Shown: positions 8,648-18,100 of the stretch, piece by piece
Numbering within the stretch: position 1 is the stretch's first letter
Layout of the letters: each line of letters opens with the position of its first letter
Assembly: GCA_023419375.1 (NCBI GenBank)
Contig: JAEZYD010000010.1
Location: 70,348-134,347, forward strand
From: Pseudomonadota bacterium
GTDB taxonomy: Bacteria; Desulfobacterota; Desulfovibrionia; Desulfovibrionales; Desulfovibrionaceae
Direction of reading: 5' to 3'
DNA length: 64,000 nt
Position numbers and translations under genes: made by a program
Notes under the pieces: model-generated
Seen by the model: only the letters and a program-made list of their open reading frames with translations
Database searches by the model: none
What the model was told of the DNA's origin: nothing

Positions 8648-11600
8648 ATGGTCAAATTTTTCCACACCGCATTCTGCTGTCTGCTTCTGCTGGTTCTTGC
8701 CTCTGCGAATCAGGCACTGTGCGCCACGGGTTCTTCCACGGCAGCCAGCGCCGCCCCCATCACCATTGTCTGCATGAAGGATAACGAGCCGCTGTCTTTT
8801 GTTTCAAAAGCAGGAGAACCTGTCGGCCTGATGATTGACCTGTGGCGCCTGTGGGGCGAAAAAGTAGGCAGGCCCGTGAAATTCATCATGGGCGACTGGC
8901 AGGATTCGCTTGATGCCTTGCAGTCGGGGCGAGCCGACATCCACTTCAGCATGTATATCACTCCCGAAAGGGCCCGCTGGGCAAAATTTGGCCCGGCCAT
9001 TTCTCCCGGCATAGGGGGGCTGTTGCTTTCAACCTCTGCCGGGCAAAGAATTACAGACCCAAGCCAGTTGGGTGATGCAACCATTGTCGTGCTTGAAGGG
9101 TCGTTGCAGGAAGATTACATGCGGGAGCATTTCCCCAAGGTTCACTTGATGGTGGTGCGCAACGGAGCAGAAATGTTCATATCTGTGGCCAACGGGCTGG
9201 CAGATGGCATTTCGAGCAACTTTCCTTCCGCATACGGCACCATTGACCGGTTGGGGCTCAACAGTTCTTTTATGCCACAAGCTATCCCCCTTTTTACACG
9301 CAACCTTCACCCGGCTGTGCTGCGCAACAGGGATGATCTTGCCCGTTTGATGGACGAAGGGCTTTCGCGCATATCCCGCGCTGAAATGGTGACGCTTGAA
9401 GAACGCTGGGTTCGTAATCCGGCGCACCGTGTTTGGGGCGACATGCCGCGCTCCCTGCTGCTCACCCCGGCAGAGAGGGAATGGCTGGCAAGCCATCAGA
9501 CCCTGCGGGTTGCCATGGAAGAAGACTGGCATCCCATCGAATTTATGGACAGCGAAGGCACCTACAACGGCATTGGCATGAACCTCATGCAGGTTGTGGG
9601 GCGTTACCTTAATGTTGCCATACAACCTGTTTCTTCCGACGTTCTGAAAGAAGCCGCTGGTCCCCGCCGTGCGGACGTGGAACCTTTTTTGGAAGGCACG
9701 CCGCCAGAGGGCGGCCCATGGCTGTTTACCAACCCTTTTTTACAGCTGCCGCTGGCCGTTGCTACGCTTGACTCCGAGCGTCTGGTAACCAGCCCCGGCG
9801 ATCTGGCTGGCAAAAGTGTGGCAGTGCACGATCATGCGGGCCTTGCAGAGTATTTGCGCGTCCAGTTGCCGCGATCAAAAATCGTGGAGGTCTCCAGCCT
9901 GACAGAGGGGCTTTCAGTTGTGCAGGGCGGGCATGTGGACGCTATGGTGGGCATAGCGCTTTCTGTGGAATATGCGGTGGTGAACAAAAACCTTCGCGAT
10001 CTGCGCGTGGGTCTGTTGCCGCAGTTGCAGTATTCCGCCCGTGTGGCCGTGCGCTCAGACTGGCCGCAGCTTGTGGAAATCATGAATAAAACTCTGGACA
10101 ATATCCCTCATGAGCAGATGGCCGCGATTATGAAGCGCTGGGCCAATCTGCGGATTGAGCGCGCCATGAACTGGATGCTCGTCTTGCAGATCGGCGGGGT
10201 AGCGGTAGTGTTTCTGGGCAGCCTGCTTGCGGTTATTTTGATCTGGAACCGCAAGCTTGCGCAGGAGTCGGCAGAACGGCAAAAAGCTCTGGATGCTGCC
10301 AGAGCCAGCGCCTCGGCATTGTGGCAACGCAAACAGCAATTGCGCAGCATTGTGGATAACCTGCCAAGCCTCATGATGTTGAAGGATTCGCAAGCCCGCT
10401 ACATCATGGCGAACAAGTTTTTTGAAACATTCACCGGCTATGCCGAATCCTACGTTGTGGGAAAAAACATAGCTGATCTGCTTTCTCCCGAACTTGCAGA
10501 ACAGGGCATGCGATTGGACAAGCTGGTCATAGAAACCGGTAAAGTGCATAAATCTGAAGAAGTCCGGTATGATGCCGTAGGCGAACAACATATTCTGGAT
10601 GTTGTGCGTGTTCCGCTGTTTGAGCCGGACGGTACCGTTTACGGCATGGTCTACATGGGGACAGATGTGACGGAGCGCCGGGCCGCAGAACAGGCCCTGC
10701 GCCGTGCGCAAATGGAAATGTCGCAGATATTCAATGCCGCCGGCAGCGCCATGCGGGTTATTGACCGCAACCTGATAGTCAAGGAAGTCAACGATACCTA
10801 CGTAAACTGCTTTGGCTATTCGCGCGAAGAAATGGTCGGCCACTGGTGCGGCGAATACCCCAGTGGATCAGAATGTGGCTCTGATTGCGTGGGTAAGCGC
10901 ATTCTCAGTGGCGAGCCTCGGGCGGCTATCCGTCAGCAGCGGCAAAAAAAAGACGGAACATGGGTGTTTTGCGATCTGGTTGCCACGCCATTTCTTTCGC
11001 CTGATGGCGGGCTTCTCGGCATTATTGAAGATTGCCGTGATATTACTGATCTTGTGGAAAGCCAGCAGGCGGCAGAACAGGCCAGCAAGGCCAAGAGCGA
11101 ATTTCTTGCCAATATGAGCCATGAAATACGCACCCCCATGAATGCCGTTGTGGGGCTTACCCATTTGACCCTGCGCACGCCTCTCAATGCAACGCAGCGC
11201 AATTATTTGAAAAACATAGATAGTTCCGCAAAATCCCTTTTGCGGATCATTGACGACATCCTTGATTTCTCCAAGATTGAAGCTGGCCGCATGGACATGG
11301 AATATCTGGACTTTAACTTGGAAGAAGTCCTTCTTGGTCTCTCGAGTCTGGATACAACCAAATCTGGCGGCAAAAATATTGAGCTCCTGTTGCGTATCGA
11401 CCGCGAAGTTCCCTTGTTTTTCAAGGGTGATCCTTTGCGGCTGGGGCAGGTACTGGTCAATCTTGTGGGCAATGCCATCAAATTTACCCCTGCTGGCGAG
11501 GTTGTGGTGCGTGTTGCGCTTGAGGAGCAAAAAGACCAGAAAGCGCAGCTGCGTTTTACCGTCACAGACACGGGCATTGGCATGGGGCAGGAGCAGCTGG

Positions 11601-12688
11601 ACAAGCTGTTTCAGGAATTCACCCAGGGGGATTCATCCACAACGCGGCGTTTTGGCGGCACCGGCCTTGGCCTTTCCATCAGCAAGCGGATTGTGGAGAT
11701 GATGGGCGGTGAAATAGGTGCAGAAAGTGAACTCGGCAAGGGCAGCACATTTTATTTTACCGTCAGTCTGGACATGCAGGAAAACCCCCAGCGCAAGTCT
11801 GTCCCGGCCATGAAGAATCTTTCCGAGCGCAGGGTTCTGGTGGTGGACGATTCCTTCTCAAGCCGCGAAATACTCCGGCAAGAGCTGGAAGATATGGGCC
11901 TGCGGTCGGGCACGGCTGACTGCGGCGATGCCGCGCTGGAAGAGCTGGTGCGCGCCGCCGAAAGCGGCGACCCCTATGATCTGGTGCTGATGGACTGGAA
12001 GATGCCCGGCAATAACGGCATTCAGGTTGTGCGGCTGCTGCGCGGCTGCCGTGAGCTGCCCTACATTCCTACCGTCATCATGGTTACGGCCTATGGTCGG
12101 GAAGAAATCATGGAAGAAGCTCAGGCCGAGGGCATCAGCCATTTCCTCATCAAGCCTGTCAGCCCTTCACTGCTGCAGCATGCCATTCTGGATGTTTTTG
12201 GGCAGCGGGTAGTTGAAGAAGATTCATCCGGCCTGCCGCAGGAGTTGCGCATCCCTGCCAAGTACAGAGGCCGCAGGGTGCTGCTGGCCGAAGATAACGA
12301 GGTCAATCAGCTGGTTGCCAGGGAGCTGCTGGAATCATCAGGCTTTGTTGTAGATATTGCCAGTTCCGGTCTTGAAGCGCTGCAAATGGCGGAAGATACA
12401 GATTACGCCATGGTGTTTATGGATATCCATATGCCTCAGATGGACGGCATCGAAGCTGCAAAACGGCTCCGTGCCCAGGCGCGCTATGCCCATACGCCGA
12501 TCATTGCTCTCACCGCCGACAGCATGGTGGGCGACCGGGAAAAAAGCCTTGCTGCGGGGATGAACGACCATCTTGCAAAACCCATTGATCCCTACCGCCT
12601 GATTGAAGTGGCCGTACAGTGGCTGGAATGGCGGGCGGAGCAGATTGGTCAAGCGGGTGAGGCTGGCCGGGCCGGTCAGCCTGAATAA
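8648..12688 (+). CDS. EvgS/BvgS-like hybrid sensor histidine kinase
   Basis: A 1346-residue inner-membrane sensor. In order: a cleavable signal peptide (~1-25, ending ANQALCA); two periplasmic solute-binding family 3 domains (~35-265 and ~280-505); one membrane helix (~508-533); two PAS domains (~565-810); HisKA with phospho-acceptor His (~H824, NMSHEIRTP); HATPase_c with LVGNAIKFTP, DTGIGMG and GGTGLGLS; and two receiver domains with phospho-Asp at about D1116 (LMDWKMPG) and D1258 (FMDIHMPQMDG). There is no C-terminal HPt domain, unlike BvgS/EvgS, and no response regulator next to it, so the output partner is elsewhere. The Venus-flytrap domains suggest sensing of a small periplasmic ligand. 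Confidence 0.92.
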   Translation: MVKFFHTAFCCLLLLVLASANQALCATGSSTAASAAPITIVCMKDNEPLSFVSKAGEPVGLMIDLWRLWGEKVGRPVKFIMGDWQDSLDALQSGRADIHFSMYITPERARWAKFGPAISPGIGGLLLSTSAGQRITDPSQLGDATIVVLEGSLQEDYMREHFPKVHLMVVRNGAEMFISVANGLADGISSNFPSAYGTIDRLGLNSSFMPQAIPLFTRNLHPAVLRNRDDLARLMDEGLSRISRAEMVTLEERWVRNPAHRVWGDMPRSLLLTPAEREWLASHQTLRVAMEEDWHPIEFMDSEGTYNGIGMNLMQVVGRYLNVAIQPVSSDVLKEAAGPRRADVEPFLEGTPPEGGPWLFTNPFLQLPLAVATLDSERLVTSPGDLAGKSVAVHDHAGLAEYLRVQLPRSKIVEVSSLTEGLSVVQGGHVDAMVGIALSVEYAVVNKNLRDLRVGLLPQLQYSARVAVRSDWPQLVEIMNKTLDNIPHEQMAAIMKRWANLRIERAMNWMLVLQIGGVAVVFLGSLLAVILIWNRKLAQESAERQKALDAARASASALWQRKQQLRSIVDNLPSLMMLKDSQARYIMANKFFETFTGYAESYVVGKNIADLLSPELAEQGMRLDKLVIETGKVHKSEEVRYDAVGEQHILDVVRVPLFEPDGTVYGMVYMGTDVTERRAAEQALRRAQMEMSQIFNAAGSAMRVIDRNLIVKEVNDTYVNCFGYSREEMVGHWCGEYPSGSECGSDCVGKRILSGEPRAAIRQQRQKKDGTWVFCDLVATPFLSPDGGLLGIIEDCRDITDLVESQQAAEQASKAKSEFLANMSHEIRTPMNAVVGLTHLTLRTPLNATQRNYLKNIDSSAKSLLRIIDDILDFSKIEAGRMDMEYLDFNLEEVLLGLSSLDTTKSGGKNIELLLRIDREVPLFFKGDPLRLGQVLVNLVGNAIKFTPAGEVVVRVALEEQKDQKAQLRFTVTDTGIGMGQEQLDKLFQEFTQGDSSTTRRFGGTGLGLSISKRIVEMMGGEIGAESELGKGSTFYFTVSLDMQENPQRKSVPAMKNLSERRVLVVDDSFSSREILRQELEDMGLRSGTADCGDAALEELVRAAESGDPYDLVLMDWKMPGNNGIQVVRLLRGCRELPYIPTVIMVTAYGREEIMEEAQAEGISHFLIKPVSPSLLQHAILDVFGQRVVEEDSSGLPQELRIPAKYRGRRVLLAEDNEVNQLVARELLESSGFVVDIASSGLEALQMAEDTDYAMVFMDIHMPQMDGIEAAKRLRAQARYAHTPIIALTADSMVGDREKSLAAGMNDHLAKPIDPYRLIEVAVQWLEWRAEQIGQAGEAGRAGQPE

Positions 12689-12711
12689 GCCAGGCAAGCT
12701 GGAAAGTTCTG

Positions 12712-12748
12712 TAAAAAGGTGCTGCGGTAGGCAAGCCGACCGCAGCAC
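12712..12748 (-). terminator. Rho-independent terminator of lrgAB
   Basis: A perfect 10-bp stem (GTGCTGCGGT / ACCGCAGCAC, 12719-12748) with a 10-base loop is followed on the minus strand by CTTTTTAC. It lies 30 bases past the lrgB stop. Confidence 0.8.
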
Positions 12749-12777
12749 AAAAAGGTTTGATCTCGTAATCGTAATAG

Positions 12778-13479
12778 CTACATCAGCGGCAGCCGCTGCA
12801 CTATCCAGACTGCCACAGGCGCCAGCGCCGCAGTAAGAATGCCTGCCAGAATCATGGCAAGGCCGCCCATTGCCCCCTGTTCCTGCCCTTCCTGCAAGGC
12901 AACGGCTGTTCCTTGAGCGTGCGAAATTGTGCCCATGGTCAGCCCCCGCGCAAAGGGATCCTTGATGCGTATGACATTCAGCCCCCACAATCCCAAAAGG
13001 GAGCCGAGCGTGCCGGTAGCCACCACAAAGGCCGCAGTCAGTGACGGAATGCCGCCATACATGGACGCCACCTCCACGGCAAAGGGGATGGAAACACCCT
13101 TGGGGAGAATGGAAATTACCACGTCTTCCGGCAGACCGCCCAGTTTGGCAATAACCCCGGCAGAGAGCATGGCTGCAAAGGCCCCCGCGCACACGCTTGC
13201 AAGAATGGGCAAGGCATTGCGCAACAACAGGTGGCGATAGCGGTACAAGGGCAGCGCAAGGCTGACCGTTGCCGGGCCAATAAGCAAGGTCATGACCTGC
13301 CGGGCAGGCTCATAGGTTTCATAGGGAACATCGCACAGCACGAGCACTGCAATGACTATGGCGGCGCTGCCTGCCACAATATTGATGAGCGGATGCTTGT
13401 AACGCATGTACAGGCTGCGCACCAGCGCATATGCCAGCACGGTGCCCGCTGTGCACAAAAAAATGTTTATGATCTGCAT
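12778..13479 (-). CDS. lrgB: LrgB/CidB-family membrane protein
   Basis: A 233-residue inner-membrane protein with about seven hydrophobic segments. The LPKGVSIPFAVEVA segment and the SHAQGTAVALQE motif are hallmarks of the LrgB/CidB family. Members act with LrgA/CidA-type proteins and have been linked to murein hydrolase control, programmed lysis and, in several bacteria, pyruvate or other small-acid transport. The gene overlaps lrgA by 13 bases and is followed by a strong terminator. Which of these roles applies here cannot be read from sequence. Confidence 0.88.
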   Translation of the reverse strand: MQIINIFLCTAGTVLAYALVRSLYMRYKHPLINIVAGSAAIVIAVLVLCDVPYETYEPARQVMTLLIGPATVSLALPLYRYRHLLLRNALPILASVCAGAFAAMLSAGVIAKLGGLPEDVVISILPKGVSIPFAVEVASMYGGIPSLTAAFVVATGTLGSLLGLWGLNVIRIKDPFARGLTMGTISHAQGTAVALQEGQEQGAMGGLAMILAGILTAALAPVAVWIVQRLPLM

Positions 13480-13859
13480 GGTGCTTCTTCCTCTTTCTTT
13501 TCAGGCGTAGCGCGGCGCAGGGCCCGGGCCATAAAGCCCACAATCACCAGCGGCAGGGCTGTACTGCCCACAATGGCAGCCGCAAGCACCCATCCGTAAT
13601 CATAAAAAACGCTCCCCCATTGCATCAGCCCTACGGCAATGGGCACAAAAAAGAACACGAGATGTTTCAGCAGAAATTCTGCCGCCATGCTGATGTGGCT
13701 TTCTTTTACAATGCCGGTAAGCAGCAGAAAAAACAGTACGATTATGCCCAGCACGTTGCCGGGGATGGGGATGCCTGTCAGCCGTGTGAGCTGATCGCAT
13801 CCCCAGAATATGGCCGTCAGAATTGCGGTCTGCCAAAGCAGTTTCCATGTCGCGCGCAT
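13467..13859 (-). CDS. lrgA: LrgA/CidA-family holin-like protein
   Basis: A 130-residue membrane protein with four hydrophobic helices. IPIPGNVLGIIVLFFLL matches the conserved P-G-x-x-x-G motif of LrgA/CidA, and the C-terminus is charged. The start at 13859 is set by AGGA 7 bases upstream; the longer frame to 13964 adds an Arg/Gly-rich stretch unlike the family. It is the first gene of lrgAB. A LysR-type regulator gene is divergent, 174 bp away, the usual arrangement for CidR-like control. Confidence 0.87.
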   Translation of the reverse strand: MRATWKLLWQTAILTAIFWGCDQLTRLTGIPIPGNVLGIIVLFFLLLTGIVKESHISMAAEFLLKHLVFFFVPIAVGLMQWGSVFYDYGWVLAAAIVGSTALPLVIVGFMARALRRATPEKKEEEAPCRS

Positions 13860-13973
13860 ACGGTATTCCTGATGTTCGAGGTTTCTGCCGCCTCCCGCTG
13901 CCGTAGGCAGAAATTTGGCAAGTGAGGGTTTTTCCTGCCAACGACAGCGGGCGGCTTGCGACATACGTTATGA

Positions 13974-13986
13974 GATGATAGTCATC
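13974..13986. promoter_or_regulatory. Candidate LysR-type operator between lrgA and the regulator
   Basis: GATGA-TAG-TCATC is an exact 5-bp dyad in the 174-bp divergent spacer, 48 bp before the regulator start. Position and symmetry suit a LysR-type binding site, but the arms are short. Confidence 0.35.
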
Positions 13987-14033
13987 ATAGCAAATGAATA
14001 AAAATGAAAGAAACAGTCATAAATGGTGAATAA

Positions 14034-14921
14034 ATGGAAGTCTCAGACCTGCGCACATTCATGGCCGTCATGGAAACCGGCAGTATAAGCCACGCCGCCA
14101 AGGCTTTGCACCGGGTGCCCTCGGGCGTTACGGCCCGCATTATGCTGCTGGAAGAAGAACTGGGCATCCAGCTGTTTTTGCGGGAAAAAAAGCGCTTGCT
14201 GCCCACTGCGAGGGGGCAGACGCTTTACACCTATGCCCGCCGGATAACCGCATTGATGGATGAAGCCGAGCTGTGCGTAAAAGGGATGGAGCCGGGCGGC
14301 AGGTTGCGCATCGGCGCACTGGAAAGTGCGGCTGCGGCGCGTTTGCCCGAAGTTCTGGCCCGCCTGCATGCGGAATACCCCGGCATCGAGCTTGAGCTTG
14401 TGATCGGCACCAGCAGTTCCCTGTACGGGGATATTCTGGAAAACAGGCTGGATGCGGTATTTGTGGTTGATGCGCCCAGTGATGAGCGGCTGGAAAGGAT
14501 GGAGGCCTTTACTGAGCGTTTGGTGCTGATTGCCACGAGGGAGCATCCGCCCATCCATACGCCGGACGACATAGGGCGCAAGGCCGTGCTGGCTTTTCAG
14601 GGCGGGTGCGCCTACCGGAACAGGCTGGTGAACTGGTTTCGGGCCTACGGGTGGGAACCGCAGCATATCGTTGAGCTGGCTTCGTACCACGCCATCGTGG
14701 GGGGCGTTATCGCGGGCATGGGGGTCGGGGTGGTTCCGGCATCGGTTCTTGAGCTGTGCCGCACCAACGGCATGCTTTCCGTGCATGCGCTCGAACACCC
14801 CCTGTGCGATGCCGTAACCGAGCTTGTGTGGCGTAAGGGCATGGCTTCGGCCAATGTGGCGGCTGTCTGCCGCTGCCTCACAAACTGTGAGCAAAAAACG
14901 GCTGCCATTCCCGCAGGATAG
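14034..14921 (+). CDS. LysR-family transcriptional regulator
   Basis: A 295-residue DNA-binding protein. The N-terminal winged helix-turn-helix (residues ~1-60, MEVSDLRTFMAVMETGSISH...ALHRVPSGVTARI) precedes an effector-binding domain starting near residue 88 (GRLRIGALESAAAARLPEVL). The class usually activates a divergent target upon binding a small acid. Here the divergent target is lrgAB, and CidR regulates cid/lrg genes in other bacteria, so control of lrgAB is likely. A GGTGA ribosome site lies just before the ATG. Confidence 0.88.
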   Translation: MEVSDLRTFMAVMETGSISHAAKALHRVPSGVTARIMLLEEELGIQLFLREKKRLLPTARGQTLYTYARRITALMDEAELCVKGMEPGGRLRIGALESAAAARLPEVLARLHAEYPGIELELVIGTSSSLYGDILENRLDAVFVVDAPSDERLERMEAFTERLVLIATREHPPIHTPDDIGRKAVLAFQGGCAYRNRLVNWFRAYGWEPQHIVELASYHAIVGGVIAGMGVGVVPASVLELCRTNGMLSVHALEHPLCDAVTELVWRKGMASANVAAVCRCLTNCEQKTAAIPAG

Positions 14922-15037
14922 CTGACGCGGGTATCCCTCTTTTGCCGCGGGGGCTGCGCACCGGCAGCAAGGCCGAATTAGCCCGTGAGCATTGCCTCAA
15001 AAAAGTCTGTGGAACGGCCAGTGCCTGCTGCCCGCCA

Positions 15038-15055
15038 GGCCAGTCTGGACTGGCC
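15038..15055. repeat. 18-bp palindrome between convergent genes
   Basis: GGCCAGTCTGGACTGGCC is symmetric with 8-bp arms and a TG centre. A second pair of arms, AACCGG (15058-15063) and CCGGTT (15079-15084), follows. They lie between the convergent regulator and diguanylate cyclase genes and may help stop transcription, though no T tract follows. Confidence 0.4.
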
Positions 15056-15089
15056 CAAACCGGACGTGTCTGCCTGGGCCGGTTCGGGC

Positions 15090-17009
15090 TTATGCCACTG
15101 GTGAGGTTTCAAAAAAGGTATACGTGTCCTTGCCCTTCTGCTTGGCGTGGTACAGGGCCGCATCTGCACTTGCGTACAGCTCGCTGAATTTTTTGCCATG
15201 CAGGGGAAAGAGCGCCACGCCCATGCTTGCGGCAAGGTGGTGCTGCCCCTCGCCTCCGTAAGTGGTATGGCGGATGCGATTGCAGAGTTCTTCAAGCTTT
15301 ATGGTCAAGGTTTCACTGTTTTGCTGACATGTAAGAACAATAAATTCATCACCGCCGATGCGGCCCACCAGATCACCGGGTGCAAAGGCCGCCCGCAGGC
15401 TCTGGGCAAACTCCTGAATGATCCTGTCGCCCGCAACATGGCCCAGCGAGTCGTTGAGTTCCTTGAAGTTGTCTATATCAAGCATAATCATGGCAAGGGC
15501 GCCAGCATCGCACTGATGTTCTGCCAGGTGTCTGTCAATAAGGGCTTCTGTGGTCATTTTGTTGTACAGACCCGTCAAGCCGTCTTTTTGGGCCATATCC
15601 TGAAGGCTGAGTTCCTGCCTTTTGTCGTGGTCAATGTTCTGGCGGCAAATGACAATGTGGATGGAATCATTCTCTGCCCAGCGCAAAATATAGCCGGTTT
15701 CCCTGAACCAGATGTATTGGCCGTTGCTCTGCATGCACTGAAAATCGCAACTCAGCTTGTTACGCTGCTCCTGCAGAGCTGTGCGTATGGATTCAGGGCT
15801 GAAGGTTTTCAGGTACAGGCTCACGTGCTCGGGCAGGATATGCTTTGCCACAATGGTTTGCAGCATGGTGCTGTATGATGTGTTTGGCTTGAGGCCCAAC
15901 TGCTGCATAAACTTTTTTGTGCCCTCGCCGCAGGCAACATCATTGGTTATGTCAAACTCAACAATGCTGTCATAAATGTGCGATGTGGCATTTTGAAGTA
16001 TGGCGTGATACTTCAGTTCTTCAGCAATCGTGAGAGAAATTATCTTGTTTTTGTATCTGCGTATTATTGCTGTTACAATGAAAATGACAATGAGCATTGT
16101 AAATCCAACAATAATAGCGCCAGTGTAGTATTTTGTTCTGATCTGCCTGATTATTTCAGAAGTGTTTTTGTCTGTAATGAGGAAGAGATCAGGGGCCGGA
16201 AGGTAGCGCGTGACGGCATAGCCATCTGTGCCATGGCCGGAATACCATGAGTCTGAAATTTCTGTGCTGTTCTTTTTCAGGGTATTTTTTACTGCGGCAA
16301 AGGTCTGTGCGGAATAAATATCTTCGGTAGGCTTGCCCTGCGCGGATGAAGATATCTGGATGGCTCCATCGGCGTTCACAAGATAGGATTTAACCGCAAA
16401 TTGCTGCTCATACTTGATAAGCATGGCCTGGATGGAGGTTACAGTAAAGCCAACGCCCACAATGCCCACGGTTTCGTTATTCTTGTTTTTAACAGCGCAG
16501 TTTACAAATACTGTAATGGTGTCGTGCGCTGCCTTGTCGTTATCAATATTGAGTGAAAATTCCTGATTGCTTGCAACAAATTCCCGTACCCATTTGTTCT
16601 CAGGATTAGAATGGTCAACAATGCGGTCAACACCAGAAAAATTGTAGTAACGGTCTGTCTGCATGGAGACAAGAAAGACAGAATCGTAATTGTATTTTTT
16701 TCTGTAGGCAGCAAGGTATTCCCTGATATTCAGCGTATATGCCTGGTTTTTCAAGTTTTCCCTTTCCTGCGAGAGAAAATTTATCAAAAAACTGTCGTGC
16801 GCCATTGTCAGCGAAATATGTATGGATTGGGCAAAAATGGCGTCAATCTGATACATCATGCCTTCGGAGGCCAGGCGCGTCACGCTTTCCGCTTCTTTCT
16901 TCAGAGTGTCCACATTGGAACGGTAGCCTATTACAGACGTGACAGAAAAGCCGATAACAATGATCAGGCAGATTATGAAATTGGTGCGGAAGGCGTAGTT
17001 CTTGTGCAT
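15090..17009 (-). CDS. Membrane diguanylate cyclase with dCache sensor and PAS-like domain
   Basis: A 639-residue protein that should make cyclic di-GMP. TM1 (~residues 10-30) and TM2 (~302-325) enclose a ~270-residue periplasmic region with dCache features (KWVREFVASNQEFSLNID; GIVGVGFTV). A PAS-like region (~335-460) and a C-terminal GGDEF domain follow, with RIGGDEF near residue 550 intact, so catalysis is expected. The inhibitory RxxD site is absent: APGD stands five residues before GGDEF. The start at 17009 has AGGA 6 bases upstream and places TM1 at the N-terminus. Confidence 0.9.
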   Translation of the reverse strand: MHKNYAFRTNFIICLIIVIGFSVTSVIGYRSNVDTLKKEAESVTRLASEGMMYQIDAIFAQSIHISLTMAHDSFLINFLSQERENLKNQAYTLNIREYLAAYRKKYNYDSVFLVSMQTDRYYNFSGVDRIVDHSNPENKWVREFVASNQEFSLNIDNDKAAHDTITVFVNCAVKNKNNETVGIVGVGFTVTSIQAMLIKYEQQFAVKSYLVNADGAIQISSSAQGKPTEDIYSAQTFAAVKNTLKKNSTEISDSWYSGHGTDGYAVTRYLPAPDLFLITDKNTSEIIRQIRTKYYTGAIIVGFTMLIVIFIVTAIIRRYKNKIISLTIAEELKYHAILQNATSHIYDSIVEFDITNDVACGEGTKKFMQQLGLKPNTSYSTMLQTIVAKHILPEHVSLYLKTFSPESIRTALQEQRNKLSCDFQCMQSNGQYIWFRETGYILRWAENDSIHIVICRQNIDHDKRQELSLQDMAQKDGLTGLYNKMTTEALIDRHLAEHQCDAGALAMIMLDIDNFKELNDSLGHVAGDRIIQEFAQSLRAAFAPGDLVGRIGGDEFIVLTCQQNSETLTIKLEELCNRIRHTTYGGEGQHHLAASMGVALFPLHGKKFSELYASADAALYHAKQKGKDTYTFFETSPVA

Positions 17010-17317
17010 GGAGCGTCCTGAAGCGTGAGGGCAGACATGTCTGCAACGTGTGATAAGACGGGATCCGGATATGCCGAAAGTGAATGCGCCGATGCTGGCC
17101 GGGTAAGGCCTTTGCCCTGTACGGGCAAGTCCCCCCTGCAACTCGGAATGCCGTTTTGTATATCGTATTGCAGAAAAGAAGCCAAGGCGTCTACTTGGAA
17201 ATATGCCGATGGGCACAAGAAAAACCGCCACGACACAGCAGCCGTGGCGGTACTTTTATAGTGTGTTCACGGAGCCTGCCCTGCGGCCAGCGCACCGTGA
17301 GCCGGACAGGGTGGTGC
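17010..17317. other. Intergenic region between CBS and diguanylate cyclase genes
   Basis: 308 bases with no supported gene. It holds the terminator of the CBS-domain gene (17217-17251) and presumably the minus-strand promoter of the diguanylate cyclase gene, which I could not place. Confidence 0.5.
17217..17251 (-). terminator. Rho-independent terminator of the CBS-domain gene
   Basis: A 9-bp perfect stem ACCGCCACG/CGTGGCGGT (17224-17251) is followed on the minus strand by TTTTTCTT. It lies about 67 bases past the stop codon. Confidence 0.82.
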
Positions 17318-18004
17318 TTAGCCCAGATTCACGTTGGACTTAAGGTAGAATTCGTCCTCGCGCGCCCAGTAGCGCAGGCCGGGATGGTCGCGGAACTGCT
17401 CAAGCGCAATATTTTGCGACATGGCATCGGGGCCTTTGAAACGTATTTTGACCTGACGCATGCCATCGTTTGAAGCTGACGACAATACAGAAATAATGCT
17501 CATGCCCTGCGCCTTGAGCCTGTCGAGCAGTTCGCGCAGGGTGCCGGGCAGATAGGGAACCACAAAGCCCACCTCAACGCCGGGTTGCTCTGCGCCGCTT
17601 ATGTCGAGCAAGGCCTTGAACACATCCCAGCCAGTGATGATGCCCACCAGTTTTTCCTCGTCGTTCACCACGGGCAGGCAGGCAACGTGCCTGTCGATCA
17701 TCCTTTTGGCAGCCTGCTCAATGGTGCTTTTATACGTGATGGTGACAGGGTCGACCACCATGACATCCCTGACCTTGGTTTCGCTCATGATTTCCAGAAG
17801 CTCAATAATTTCAAGCCCCGTGGACTTGTTGGGAGCAAAACTGCGGACATCGGAGGACGAGATAAGCCCAACCACGACATTGTTGGAGTCAACCACAGGG
17901 AGTCGGTTTATCTTGTGTTCCTTGAACAGCTTCCGGCTCTGGAGCAGGGTTGCGGTCGGCGGAATGGATATTACCTTGGATTGCATCCAGTCGAGTACCA
18001 GCAT
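17318..18004 (-). CDS. Tandem CBS-domain protein with ACT-like C-terminus (AcuB-type)
   Basis: A 228-residue cytoplasmic protein. Two CBS motifs (residues ~5-60 with NRLPVVDSNNVVVGLIS, and ~78-135 with ACLPVVNDEEKLVGIIT) usually bind adenine nucleotides. The last ~85 residues (VGFVVPYLPGTLRELLDRLKAQGMSI) look like an ACT-type regulatory fold. The layout matches AcuB-like proteins, whose function is poorly defined. The start at 18004 has GGAGG five bases upstream. It lies downstream of the fumarate reductase operon, beyond a hairpin, and has its own terminator. Confidence 0.82.
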   Translation of the reverse strand: MLVLDWMQSKVISIPPTATLLQSRKLFKEHKINRLPVVDSNNVVVGLISSSDVRSFAPNKSTGLEIIELLEIMSETKVRDVMVVDPVTITYKSTIEQAAKRMIDRHVACLPVVNDEEKLVGIITGWDVFKALLDISGAEQPGVEVGFVVPYLPGTLRELLDRLKAQGMSIISVLSSASNDGMRQVKIRFKGPDAMSQNIALEQFRDHPGLRYWAREDEFYLKSNVNLG

Positions 18005-18049
18005 GGCATCCTCCCTGAGGGTAGTGCGAGGGTCACCCCTCCCGTCTGG

Positions 18050-18087
18050 TGGAAATGGAATGGGCGGCTTATGCCAGCCCATTCCAT
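18050..18087 (-). terminator. Terminator-like hairpin after frdB
   Basis: An 11-bp perfect stem (ATGGAATGGGC / GCCCATTCCAT, 18055-18087) has an 11-base loop and only a short T run on the minus strand. It separates the frd operon from the CBS gene and may allow some readthrough. Confidence 0.6.
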
Positions 18088-18100
18088 GAGGGAAGCGTTG

